Assembly (NCBI RefSeq): GCF_004126535.1
Contig: NZ_PPCV01000002.1
Coordinates: 186,001-250,000 of the forward strand
DNA length: 64,000 bases
Direction: 5' to 3'
Source of the DNA: Propioniciclava flava
GTDB taxonomy: Bacteria > Actinomycetota > Actinomycetes > Propionibacteriales > Propionibacteriaceae
The position numbers and the translations under genes are program-made. Positions 15,313 to 23,814 of the stretch are shown in pieces; position 1 is the first letter of the stretch; each line of letters opens with the position of its first letter. A model generated the notes under the pieces. The model was given only the letters and a program-made list of their open reading frames with translations. It ran no database searches and was not told the origin of the DNA.

Positions 15313-16083
15313 ATGGGTTTTCAGGGACTGATCTTCGGCGCCGTCGCGGCGTGCTGGCTGGTCTACCTGGTGCCCATGCTGCTGAATCGTCGCGAGCAAG
15401 GCGCCCCCGAGGAAGTCGAGCCCAGCGAGCCGTTCGGCTCGTCGGTGACGATCGTGCGTCGCGGGACAGCCCTGGACGCAGCCGAGAACGGTTCCGCCGT
15501 CGTGTCGACGCCCCACAACCGTCGTGCCGCGCTGCGTGAACTCGCCGACCGTGACCGGGAAACCGCCGGACGCCGCCGCAACGTCATGATCTTCCTGAGC
15601 CTGCTCGGCATCACCACTGCGGTGCTCGCCGCCTTCGGGCTGGTCCCGTGGTGGGTGCTCACCGTCCCTGTCGTCCTTCTGGTCGCGTTCCTCGTGGTGG
15701 CCCGCTTCAGCGTGGCCCGACTTCGCCGCGAACTCGACGAGCGGGCCCGGATCATCCGCGGCGGCGACGTCGATGAGATGACCGTCGCCATCGCCGTCCA
15801 CGAATCCACCGCCGAAGACGAGGCGGCCCAGTCGGTCGAACTGAGCGCCCCCATCGAGCGGACCGGCTCGCTGTGGGAGCCCATCCCCATCACGGCCCCC
15901 ACCTACGTGTCGCGCCCACTCGCGCCACGCACCGTGCGCACCATCGACCTGTCCGCACCCGTCGCGAGCAAGATGTCACTCCCCGTCACCGCTGACGGCC
16001 CGGAGACCGCTCCGGTCGCCCCCGCGGCCGAGACTCCCGCGTCCGGAGAGTCCCCGGATCGCCCCCGCGCGGTTGGCGAGTGA
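15313..16083 (+). CDS. Membrane protein, GlpR-like position downstream of moeA/rimJ
   Basis: The protein has 256 residues. There is an N-terminal transmembrane helix (about 4-24) and a basic/acidic linker. Two adjacent helices follow around residues 93-133 (VMIFLSLLGITTAVLAAFG and VLTVPVVLLVAFLVVARF). The cytoplasmic tail is Pro/Ala/Glu-rich. In corynebacteria the gephyrin-like protein Glp has a membrane receptor, GlpR, encoded close by. Gene order and topology here agree with that, but I have not aligned them. The 3' part of this gene is overlapped antisense by the runaway tail of the recombinase frame. Confidence 0.65.
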   Translation: MGFQGLIFGAVAACWLVYLVPMLLNRREQGAPEEVEPSEPFGSSVTIVRRGTALDAAENGSAVVSTPHNRRAALRELADRDRETAGRRRNVMIFLSLLGITTAVLAAFGLVPWWVLTVPVVLLVAFLVVARFSVARLRRELDERARIIRGGDVDEMTVAIAVHESTAEDEAAQSVELSAPIERTGSLWEPIPITAPTYVSRPLAPRTVRTIDLSAPVASKMSLPVTADGPETAPVAPAAETPASGESPDRPRAVGE

Positions 16084-17855
16084 TTTCGTCCGACCCGGAG
16101 CAGCGTGGTAGTCTGTTCTTCGCTTTGAGGGGCTATGGCGCAGTTGGTAGCGCGTCTCGTTCGCAATGAGAAGGTCAGGGGTTCGAATCCCCTTAGCTCC
16201 ACCGCACGCACAAGGCTCGAACCCTTGCCAACGGAAACGTTGGTCGAGGTTCGGGCCTTGTTCGCGTCCGCGGCCCAGGTCAGAGCGTTGGCGTTGACCT
16301 GCGGATCGAGCAGCATCTCGAAGGGGCGGTTGTGCTCGACGCGCAGTTCGTTGTCCTCGTCGATGAAGACCTTGGTGAAGAACGCCTGGTTGCACAGACG
16401 CCGGTTGGTGTCGTCGCAGCGGGTGTAGATGTCGGCGCAGTTGGCGAGCAGGCCGAGTGCGTCGTCGAGGTGGGCGCGAGCGTCGGCGTAGTCACCGAAG
16501 TGGGCGTCGATACGTCGGGTCACCTTGTCGAGTTCGGCGGCGATGCGGTCCTGCTCGCGCTTGAGCACGGTCAGCGGGATCGCGTCGGCGTAGTGGGCCT
16601 GCATGAGTCGGTCTTGCTCGCTTTCGAGCCGGTCGCGGTTGGCCGTGAGACGCGCGAGTTCTTCGGTTTCGGCGGCCATCAGCCGGTCGAACTCGTGGTG
16701 GAGCATCCCGGCGAGGGCGTCCTGTTGGGCGGGCGTGATCTGGACGCGGGAGTAGTAGTCCTCGACGAGCTTCTCGACATCCTCGATGAGCATCGCCTGG
16801 CGCGTGCAGTCGGTCCGCTTGGAGTGTCGGCCGGAGCAGACGAAGTAGCAGTACACGTTGCCGTGGCGGTTCTTCGCGTTGGAGACGATGAGCCGCGAAC
16901 CGCACTGGCCGCAGTGGATAGTGCCTTTGAGGTAGTGGCCGTGGACTTGGGTTGCCTCGACGGCGCACTGGTGCGCGGTGAGCACGGACTGGACCTGGTA
17001 CCAGACCTCGGCAGGCACGAGCGCCGGGTGGTTGCCCTTGTAGCGGGTGCCTCGGTAGATGACATCGCCCTTGTAGTAAGGGTTGGTCAGGAGGCGATGG
17101 ATGGTGGACACGGCCAAGGGCTTCGCCGGCCTCTTCGGCGTGGGCAGGCTGCGGAGTCCGCGTGAGGTGAGTTCGTCGTGGAGCTGGCTGACGCTCCAGT
17201 TCCCGGAGGCGTATGCCTTGAAGGCCCACTCGATCATCGGTGCTCGCTCGGGATCGAGTTCGATGGTGCGGAGCTCGCGCCCCAACTCGTCGCGCTTGCG
17301 GACGTTGAGGTAACCGATGGGTGCTCGTCCGTTCGTGCCGCCACCGATGGCCTTCTGGGTCATGCCGTTGGTGACTTCGGTGGCGAGGTTGCGGGAGTAG
17401 AACTCGGCGATCGTGGACATGATGCCGTGCAGGAGCATCCCCGACGGGGTCTCGTCGATGTTCTCCGTCGCGGAGACGAGCATGACCCCGCACTGTTGGA
17501 GTGCGAGGTGGATGCTCACGTCGTCGGCGCGGTTGCGGGCGAGTCGGTCTACCTTGTGGACGATGCAGTAGGAGACCTTGTTGGCCTTGACGTACTGGAT
17601 CATCCGCATCAGTTCGGGCCGGTCGGACGACTTGGCCGAAGCTCCCGCGTCGATGAACTCCTCGACGATGCCGGCGCCGAGTTGTTCGGCCTTGCGCCTG
17701 GTCGCTTCGCGTTGGGCCGGGATCGAGAAGCCCTCGTCCGTGCCGCCCTTCTCAGCCTGCTCGCGGGTCGAGACCCGCAGGTAGGACACAGCGGCAGCCA
17801 TTGTCTTCGGCGGGTCGGTGAGGCTGGCTGCCGGATCGTCGGCAATGGTGGTCAT
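15903..17855 (-). CDS. Large serine recombinase (integrase of ICE 1)
   Basis: The frame has 650 residues. Catalytic serine S29 lies in AVSYLRVSTREQ, the recombinase domain follows at about 200-310, then a zinc ribbon (CGQCGSRL ... CYFVCSGRH) and a coiled coil (EETEELARLTANRDRLE region). From about residue 552 the frame runs antisense through tRNA-Ala (RGFEPLTFSLRTRRATNCA is the translated tRNA) and then into the antisense strand of the GlpR-like gene. So roughly the last 100 residues are chromosome-derived and appear only in the integrated state. It integrates the ICE into tRNA-Ala(CGC). The start is the GTG/ATG region at 17855. Confidence 0.9.
   Translation of the reverse strand: MTTIADDPAASLTDPPKTMAAAVSYLRVSTREQAEKGGTDEGFSIPAQREATRRKAEQLGAGIVEEFIDAGASAKSSDRPELMRMIQYVKANKVSYCIVHKVDRLARNRADDVSIHLALQQCGVMLVSATENIDETPSGMLLHGIMSTIAEFYSRNLATEVTNGMTQKAIGGGTNGRAPIGYLNVRKRDELGRELRTIELDPERAPMIEWAFKAYASGNWSVSQLHDELTSRGLRSLPTPKRPAKPLAVSTIHRLLTNPYYKGDVIYRGTRYKGNHPALVPAEVWYQVQSVLTAHQCAVEATQVHGHYLKGTIHCGQCGSRLIVSNAKNRHGNVYCYFVCSGRHSKRTDCTRQAMLIEDVEKLVEDYYSRVQITPAQQDALAGMLHHEFDRLMAAETEELARLTANRDRLESEQDRLMQAHYADAIPLTVLKREQDRIAAELDKVTRRIDAHFGDYADARAHLDDALGLLANCADIYTRCDDTNRRLCNQAFFTKVFIDEDNELRVEHNRPFEMLLDPQVNANALTWAADANKARTSTNVSVGKGSSLVRAVELRGFEPLTFSLRTRRATNCAIAPQSEEQTTTLLRVGRNHSPTARGRSGDSPDAGVSAAGATGAVSGPSAVTGSDILLATGADRSMVRTVRGASGRDT
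16129..16201 (+). tRNA. tRNA-Ala (anticodon CGC), integration site of the island
   Basis: The acceptor is GGGGCTA/TAGCTCC, the D arm GCGC..GCGC, the anticodon stem TCTCG/TGAGA with loop TTCGCAA, and the T arm AGGGG TTCGAAT CCCCT. The discriminator A is followed by CCG, so CCA is not fully encoded. The anticodon CGC reads GCG. Its 3' end is the left boundary of the genomic island, and the recombinase frame crosses the gene antisense. Confidence 0.95.
16182..16202. other. Putative left attachment site at the tRNA-Ala 3' end
   Basis: The T-arm and acceptor region of tRNA-Ala (from about TTCGAATCCCC to the discriminator) is where island DNA begins. The matching second copy expected at the other end of the ICE was not seen in this window, so it probably lies beyond 64 kb. 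Exact core bases cannot be defined from one end. Confidence 0.5.
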
Positions 17856-18038
17856 CGGGGTCTCACTCTCACGCGGTTCGACCCTCGCGCTCCCAACTGT
17901 TCGTGGGAGGGGGTGTTGATCGTGAGAGCAGCCGGTGAAGGCTGTAGGGCGAGACCCGATGGTCTCGGTGCGTGTTGCCCGCCGAGCGGCGAGGTTTAGG
18001 CCACAACACCCCGCATCGCGAGGCTTGCACGGTTCATT

Positions 18039-18266
18039 CTACCGGGCGGCTTCAGAGGCGGCCAGGCCATCCGTCGCCGCCCGGTAGGTGTCGGGTACCC
18101 GCGTGGCCTCGCGGGCCGCGCGGCTTTCGCCTGTCTCGTGCAACGTCAGCCGGATGAGGACCTCGGTGAGCTTGTGCAGGTCGGCGCGTTCGCGGTGGAC
18201 GGCCCGGACGGAGAACGAACGCTCCTCGTAGGGGCGACGGTCGGTCTTCTTGGCATAGCGGCTCAT
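18039..18266 (-). CDS. Small ICE-associated hypothetical protein
   Basis: The protein has 75 residues and is highly charged (SRYAKKTDRRPYEERSFSVRAV, then RADLHKLTEVLIRLTL). It has no signal peptide or membrane segment. It ends 183 bp before the recombinase start and begins 4 bp after the DUF4913 stop, so it is likely cotranscribed with that gene. The function is unknown; small basic proteins in this position are common in actinobacterial ICEs. Confidence 0.55.
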   Translation of the reverse strand: MSRYAKKTDRRPYEERSFSVRAVHRERADLHKLTEVLIRLTLHETGESRAAREATRVPDTYRAATDGLAASEAAR

Positions 18267-18270
18267 CGGT

Positions 18271-18867
18271 CTACGGACCCTCGTCGTCGGCCAGGTTGGC
18301 GTAGAACTCGTCTTCGGCTTCCTGGCGCTTGCGGACCTGGGCGATCACGAAGTCCGCGAACTCTTCGTCCCTGTCGTCGAACTTCACCTCCTGGATTGAA
18401 GGGGACTCTTCGCCGGGCCAGGCGGCCTGGCGGGTGGGACGGTCGCGGTCCCCGCGCGTGCTGCAGGCGGTGATCCAGTAGCGGAGCCGTTCTCGCGCGT
18501 CGGCGAAGTCGCGGTGCCAGCCGAGGGGTGCGGACGCGTTCTGCTCGGGGTCGGAGGCCCCAAGCCAGTGCAGGTGCAGTGCCGACAGCTCCCAGACCAT
18601 CTCCGGGTGGTGGTGCCAGAACGGCGGCACCACCGCGACGGTGAGGCCGTAGGTGCGCCGCAGCCAGTCAACCCACCGGTTCAGCGCGAGCCATTCCTGC
18701 TCCAGCTCGTGAGCGGTGAGCAGGTTCCAGTTCACCGGATGGGGCGGCTCGGGCATGTCGGCGTTGGTGACGCGGGGCGGCCCGTCGAACACGTCGGGCT
18801 CATCCACTTCGGACGGGCCGACGGGGAGATCGGGTGCTGTGGGTTCTTGGTTCTGATCGTTCGTCAT
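18271..18867 (-). CDS. DUF4913-containing protein
   Basis: The protein has 198 residues from ATG 18867. The central part (VNWNLLTAHELEQEWLALNRWVDWLRRTYGL, PPFWHHHPEMVWELSALHLHWLGA, GWHRDFADARERL) is the DUF4913 module found almost only on actinobacterial conjugative elements. Tryptophan- and histidine-rich helices dominate, the N-terminal 40 residues are disordered and acidic, and the C terminus is acidic. The biochemical function is unknown. It lies between the SSB-like protein and the recombinase. Confidence 0.8.
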   Translation of the reverse strand: MTNDQNQEPTAPDLPVGPSEVDEPDVFDGPPRVTNADMPEPPHPVNWNLLTAHELEQEWLALNRWVDWLRRTYGLTVAVVPPFWHHHPEMVWELSALHLHWLGASDPEQNASAPLGWHRDFADARERLRYWITACSTRGDRDRPTRQAAWPGEESPSIQEVKFDDRDEEFADFVIAQVRKRQEAEDEFYANLADDEGP

Positions 18868-18883
18868 GGCGTGGCTCCCGAAC

Positions 18884-19327
18884 TCACATGCTGACCGGCG
18901 TGGCCTGGGCCGCAGCGTTCGTCCGTCGCGGGGACTCGTAGGCGGCGGCGTCGCGTCCGGCCGAGTTGCGCGGGGTGCGGTCCACCTCGTAGCGGGTTCG
19001 CGCGGCGTCGTGGCCGATCTTCTTGGCGATGAATTCTTCGCCCTCGATCGCCTGGCCGTTGCGCTCGTAGTTGACCGGGCGCGTGTAGCCCTCGGCCACG
19101 AAGTTGTCGCCCTGAGCGAAGTTCGCGTGTGCATGCTCGGCCGACCGTCCGAACATCACCAGGTGGTGGTAGGTCGTCTCGGTCTGGGTGAACGAGCCGT
19201 CTTCCTCCCGGCGGAAGTGCTCCTTGCCGATGCGGGCGAAGAACCTCGCGTCGCCCTTGGCCGTCTCGGTGAGCAACGGCTCCGAGGCGATGAAGCCCGA
19301 CAGTGATTCCTGGGTGTGAATGGCCAT
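18884..19327 (-). CDS. Single-stranded DNA-binding-like protein
   Basis: The protein has 147 residues from ATG 19327. The N-terminal 100 residues (TQESLSGFIASEPLLTETAKGDARFFARIG, then YHHLVMFGRSAEHAHANFAQGDNFVAEGY) have the OB-fold strand order of SSB proteins. A disordered tail follows instead of the acidic DDxxPF tip of chromosomal SSB. ICE-borne SSBs protect transferred single-stranded DNA. It is encoded in tandem with DUF4913. Confidence 0.78.
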   Translation of the reverse strand: MAIHTQESLSGFIASEPLLTETAKGDARFFARIGKEHFRREEDGSFTQTETTYHHLVMFGRSAEHAHANFAQGDNFVAEGYTRPVNYERNGQAIEGEEFIAKKIGHDAARTRYEVDRTPRNSAGRDAAAYESPRRTNAAAQATPVSM

Positions 19328-19406
19328 GATGGCGTCCTCCTGAACTTGGGCGGCCAGCTGCATGTGGTCGCTGTGTCAGGCAGGTGCGCCCCGGCGCCCA
19401 GAGTTG

Positions 19407-21185
19407 TCAGGGTGCGGGGCGGCGCAGGAGGGCTTCGAGTTCGGCGCGGTCACCGCGGAGTTGCGCGGCATCCTGTCGGGTGGGCCAGGCTCGTAGGTCG
19501 GTGACGATGGGTGGTGCGGAGCGGAGCGGAGCATGGTGATGCCGGTGCCGAAGGGCAGGGTGCGGATGCGGTCGGGCGGCAGGATCGGCACGCGGCGGAT
19601 GGAGCGTTGGTTGGAGCGGGTGCCTCGGTCTTCGAGAGTCACCGAGTCGGTGTACTCGTCGCGTTCGCCGATGAGGGTGGAGAGGTCTTGGAGGTCGCGG
19701 CTGTTGGATGCGCCGCCGAGGATGATCTTGACGATGCTGGCGTCCCAGATCGCGCCGGCCTGATGCTCGCTGCACCGGTCGCGGGCTTGGGCGAGCGACT
19801 GCAACACGGGCATGGTGGTAATCCCGGTGCCGCCACCTTCGGCCATGAGCGTCGGGAGCGACGGCAATGGCGCGAGGTTCCCGATCTCGTCGAGCGCGAG
19901 CAGCAGCGGCGGATCAAGCCTGGCTCCGGGCGAGCGGGCGGCGAGCCTGCGCGCGGTTTCGATGAGGTCTTCGACGAACGCCGCAACCAGCGACGCGGAG
20001 GCACCCGCACCTGCCCCGGTGGCGAGCAGATAGAGGGTGCCGTGCTCGGTGAGGAAGGTCTCGGGGTCGAACTGCTCGTCCGGCTCAGGTGACACCGCGT
20101 CGAGCACGCGAGGGTCGGCAAGCGCGGCGAGGGCGAGGGAGACGCCTTGCCAGATGCTGTCGCGGGTCTTGGGGTCGGCGTCGATCATCGCGGCCAGGGA
20201 GTCGTCCCAGCCCATCGCCGCGTTCGGGTGGGAGTTGAGGATCGCGACCGCTTCGGAGGCAGCCGAGAGGTCGAGGGTCCATCTAAACAGTTCGGCGGGT
20301 GGTCTGCCGTCGAGGGCTGCGGCGTGCAGCAAGCTCTGAAGCGCGGTGGGGTCTTGCCCTCCCAGAAGCCTCCGGACTCCACCCCACCAGCGGAGAGGCC
20401 GGTAGCGGCGGCGAGGCCGTTGGCGCGGATCATCGCGATCAGTGGGTCGTGGCAGCCGCGCACCGGTGACCAGCGCAGCCCGGCAGGGATGTCCTCGGCC
20501 AGGCGTTGCGGGTCGAACACCGCGACCGGGCCGCCGCGACGGCGGCGGGCGCGGAGGGTGGCGGTGAGGTTGTCGGGCCGGGTGCTGGTGGTGACGACCG
20601 CGCCGGGTGCGTCGAGGATCGCGTTGATGACGACGTGCAGACCTTGCCCGAGCGGGGCGGGCCGATCAGCAGAATCGAGTCCTCGACCGATGCCCAGACC
20701 TTCGTGCCCCGACTGGCCCCGAGGAGGTAGCCGACATCCTGCGGGGCTGGTGACTCCAAGGAGGGCCGTAGCGTGGCCGCGCGATGAAGCAGTGCCTTCG
20801 CGGACACTGCGGTCTTGACTTCATGGCTGGTCGCGATCCCGGCGAGTCGGTGCGGATCGGTCTCGGCCTTCCTGGTGTGGTGGCGCAGCATGATCCAGAC
20901 CCAGACGATCCCGGCGGCGAGCCCGCCGAGCATGACCGCACTGACGAGCCAGTACAGGATCGGGTTGAGTCCTTCGGCGCTGAGCGCGGTCGCGGGGTCT
21001 GCGGGGTTGAACAGCACCCCGAGCCCCGCAACCGGGCCGGCGTCGGGTTGTGGCAGGCCGGTGAGGAACGAGGTGACGCTACCGGCTGCGCGCAGCACGA
21101 GCGCGATGCCGAACATGCCGATCAGCCCGACGAGGGCGGCGTTGGTGAGTTCGTCGCCCATGCCCCCGGCTTGTCGCTGGTTCAT
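19407..21185 (-). pseudogene. VirD4/TraG-type coupling protein, frameshifted
   Basis: Three or four consecutive frames together give one coupling ATPase. The first begins MNQRQAGGMGDELTNA with two membrane helices and ends after Walker A (LIGPPRSGK). It shifts near 20,640 to the frame containing DPQRLAEDIPAGLRWSP, shifts again near 20,360 to one with LLLALDEIGNLAPLPSLP (Walker B) and WDASIVKIILGG, and once more near 19,515 to the proper C terminus (APPIVTDLRAWP). At least three indels make it inactive unless they are sequence errors. It was the T4SS coupling protein of ICE 1. Confidence 0.82.
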
Positions 21186-21243
21186 GTCAGCCGCCGCACC
21201 GCGAACGTGCCCGAGATACGCCCGAGCAAGATGACTTCCTGCC
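21182..21243 (-). pseudogene. 3' remnant of an ICE transfer gene
   Basis: About 20 codons (GQEVILLGRISGTFAVRRLT, then stop) overlap the coupling-protein start as ATGA. This shows that another transfer gene once lay upstream in the same operon. It is cut off at about 21,244, where unrelated plus-strand coding sequence begins. This marks a deletion/rearrangement junction. Confidence 0.5.
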
Positions 21244-21249
21244 CAGTGG

Positions 21250-22042
21250 CGTCGGGGAGCGTGTCGACCCTCGGCAACGCAGGCACCATCGTCGGAAACG
21301 TTGCGGAAGCTGTATCGAGCGCGCAGGGCCTCTTCCGCGGCAACGACGCCACGCTGTCCCTGCTCAAGAGCGGCGGCCAGATGGCAGCAAAGGACGGCGC
21401 CAAGCTCGGGGCGATCTTCAAGAACGGCGAACTGGTCGCCCAGGCGCGTTTCATCCCCGCTTCAATGACAGCCGCTACAGCGATCGCAGCCATCGGCCCG
21501 GCCGTCGCCATGATCGCGCTCCAAATGCAGCTCGGCGAGATTTCCGGCTTCGTCCGCTCCAACATCCAGCTCACGACGCAGACGCTCAAGGCCATCCGAA
21601 ACGAGCAATGGGCAGAGCTTGAAGGACTGGCGGAGTCCGTCGATGAGGCAGTCAAGGAGACCCGCGAACTCGACGCCATCACAGACTCTGTCTGGGAGCC
21701 CATCACTCCCAGCGGCCCCAACATCCGCAAGCAACTGAAGCTGTACCGCAAGAACGTGGCAGGCCACGTTCAGGAACTCGGGAAGCTGGAGGGTCGCGCT
21801 CGCCGTCAGTACCTCGAATCCAACGCCGAAGCAATCGTCTTCGATACCTACGCGCTTCTCAGCTCACTCAAGACCCACGCGGAGTACCAGGCGGTCCGGG
21901 CCGCCCTCGCCAGAACACGAAGCACCAACGACGAGAGCGAAGCGCAGCTCTTCGACCGGATCGCCCGGAACACACCCTTCGAGATCAACGAGTCGCTCTC
22001 CGAAATCCGCGCGTTGACCGAGTCACTCGTGCGTGAGTTGAG
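21250..22042 (+). pseudogene. Truncated gene of unknown function
   Basis: An open plus-strand segment of about 264 codons lacks a start of its own and is cut on the right by the IS3 element. Visible parts are an amphipathic N-terminal stretch (STLGNAGTIVGNVAEAVSSAQ), a hydrophobic Ala-rich hairpin (ASMTAATAIAAIGPAVAMIALQM), and a long helical C-terminal half (NIQLTTQTLKAIRNEQW, then ELGKLEGRARRQYLE). The pattern, a membrane-active hairpin before long helices, recalls pore-forming effectors or phage-defence proteins. I do not recognise the family. It is an orphan left by rearrangement. Confidence 0.5.
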
Positions 22043-22125
22043 TGGGCTGACCCCGTTTTGTAGGTCCGGTGGTTCTGGGAGTCGTCCTGCCGCCCGTGGT
22101 TGCGGGCAGGGAGACTGGTCAGATC

Positions 22126-22410
22126 ATGTCGAACATCAGGAAGCGTCACACCCCGGAGCAGGTCGTCCGCAAGCTCGGGCAGGCCGACAGGATGCTCGCC
22201 GACGGCAGCGACATCGCCGCGGTGTGTCGGGAGCTTGGGATATCCGAGCAGACGTATTACCGGTGGCGTAACCAGTACGGCGGACTGAAGGCCGACGACG
22301 CGAAGCGTCTCAAGGAGCTGGAGAAGCAGAACGCCACGCTCAAGCGATTGCTGGCCGAAGCGGAGCTGGAGAAGGCCGCGCTCAAGGAGCTGGCCGAGGG
22401 AAACTTCTAG
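22126..22410 (+). CDS. IS3-family transposase OrfA
   Basis: The protein has 94 residues from ATG 22126: a helix-turn-helix (VRKLGQADRMLADGSDIAAVCRELGISEQTYYRWRNQYGG) followed by a leucine-zipper helix (LKELEKQNATLKRLLAEAELEKAALKEL). It is intact. In IS3 elements OrfA is made alone or fused to OrfB by programmed -1 frameshifting near its end. Confidence 0.88.
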   Translation: MSNIRKRHTPEQVVRKLGQADRMLADGSDIAAVCRELGISEQTYYRWRNQYGGLKADDAKRLKELEKQNATLKRLLAEAELEKAALKELAEGNF

Positions 22411-22460
22411 GCCCGGGCAGGCGCCGCGCCGCCGTCTCGCACCTGATCAGGACACTGCAG

Positions 22461-23273
22461 GTGAGCGAGCGGATGGCGTGCCGTCTGGCCGGGCTGAGCA
22501 GGTCCGCGTACCGTCGCCCGCTCAAGGGCGACACGGTCGCCGACCCTGATCGCACGTTGCGAGACTGGCTGCGCGCGTGGGCGAAGAAGCATCCCCGCTA
22601 CGGGTACCGGCGGGCGTATCACGACGCCCGGGGTGAGGGCTGGGCGGTGAACCACAAGAAGATCCAACGCCTCTGACGAGAGGAAGGCCTCCGCGTCCCG
22701 CAGCGGCGACGCAAGCGTGTCGGATCCTCGACCGTCGACGCCCCGGCGGCGGTCGCACCGAACCTCGTATGGGCGGTGGACTTCCAGTTCGACGCCGACG
22801 AGCGGGGCTGCCCGATCAAGATCTGCTCCATCGTCGACGAGCACACCCGCGAATGCATCGGCGGGCTCGTGGAGCGGTCGATCACCGCCGACCGGCTCAC
22901 CGCCCACCTCGAAGAGCTCGTCGCCGTCCGCGGAGCACCGGGTGTGCTCCGCAGCGACAACGGGCCCGAGTTCATCAGCGACGCGATGGCCGACTGGGCG
23001 GGTACCCGCACCGGCCTGTTCTACATTCCGCCCGGCTCGCCCTGGCACAACGGATACGTCGAATCGTTCAACAGCCGCCTCCGCGACGAGTGCCTCAACA
23101 TCAACAGCTTCTACTCACTGCTGCACGCTCAGGTCGTGATCGGCGACTGGAAGACCGAGTACAACCATCAGCGTCGGCACTCATCGCTCGGCTACCTACC
23201 CCCGGCCGAGTACGCTCGGCAGTGCACCCATCAAATCGAAACCGACGACTCACAGAGCGACCGGACCGAATGA
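22461..23273 (+). pseudogene. IS3-family transposase OrfB with in-frame stop
   Basis: One frame from GTG 22461 encodes the OrfB HTH_21 region (KKHPRYGYRRAYHDARGEGW) and then the integrase core with VWAVDFQFD, LRSDNGPEF and HNGYVESFNSRLRDE (DDE). A TGA at 22674-22676 interrupts it where the family has Trp (KIQRLW), with no shift of frame. The element therefore cannot make full OrfB and is probably immobile by itself. Confidence 0.85.
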
Positions 23274-23311
23274 AGGGGGCGGCCCAGAAGACTGGCCCTT
23301 GAGGGCGAGAG

Positions 23312-23796
23312 TCACCACATGTTGCGCCGGTACTCCCTCATGGCCTCGCGCAGCGTCGTAACACCCGACTCCAACTGCTCCGAGCCACCGAAGTAGCTGA
23401 CCCATGTCTCTCTCTGCGCGGAGCGCCGGCGGAACTCCACCTCGACGTGCGGGGCGTCGGGCCCCCGTCCACCACCCCCGAACTGATCGCGAACGTACTC
23501 CCCGTAAAGGGAACGCACATCGTGCTTCACCTGGGTCAGTGCCAAGCAATACTCGAGATCGTCAAAGTGTCGCTCATAGTCCTCGTCCGCAGTACCAAGC
23601 CCGCGAAGATGTCGCGCAGATCAGCCCTGATGAGGTGACGCGCCGGCTTCTGCCACTCCGTGCCCTGCCAGCGCTGCATCTTGTTGCTCAGCTCATTGGG
23701 CAAGATGTATTGCGGGTGAAGCAACTGTGCCGCTGGTTGCAACTCGCTCGAACCCATCGGCTTGCGGGACTCCACGTGATCGGCGACTTCGACCAA
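23312..23796 (-). pseudogene. Frameshifted hypothetical gene fragment
   Basis: Two minus-strand frames join into one protein. The upstream one includes SRKPMGSSELQPAAQLLHPQYILPNELSNKMQRWQG. The downstream one includes ALTQVKHDVRSLYGEYVRDQFGGGG and ends YRRNMW. The switch is around 23,545-23,600. There is no start codon region of good quality and the 5' side runs into the ISL3 element. The family is unknown. It is a leftover between IS3 and ISL3. Confidence 0.5.
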
Positions 23797-23814
23797 GATG
23801 CGTTTCCGGGCTCT

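Larger units (their letters stand above)
22043..23286. mobile_element. IS3-family insertion sequence, defective
   Basis: The ends TGGGCTGACCCCG (22043) and GGGGGCGGCCCA (ending 23286) are imperfect inverted repeats around orfA and orfB. The flanking trinucleotides (GAG and GAA) do not match, so no clear target duplication is left. orfB has an internal stop. It interrupts the unknown gene on the left. Confidence 0.7.
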
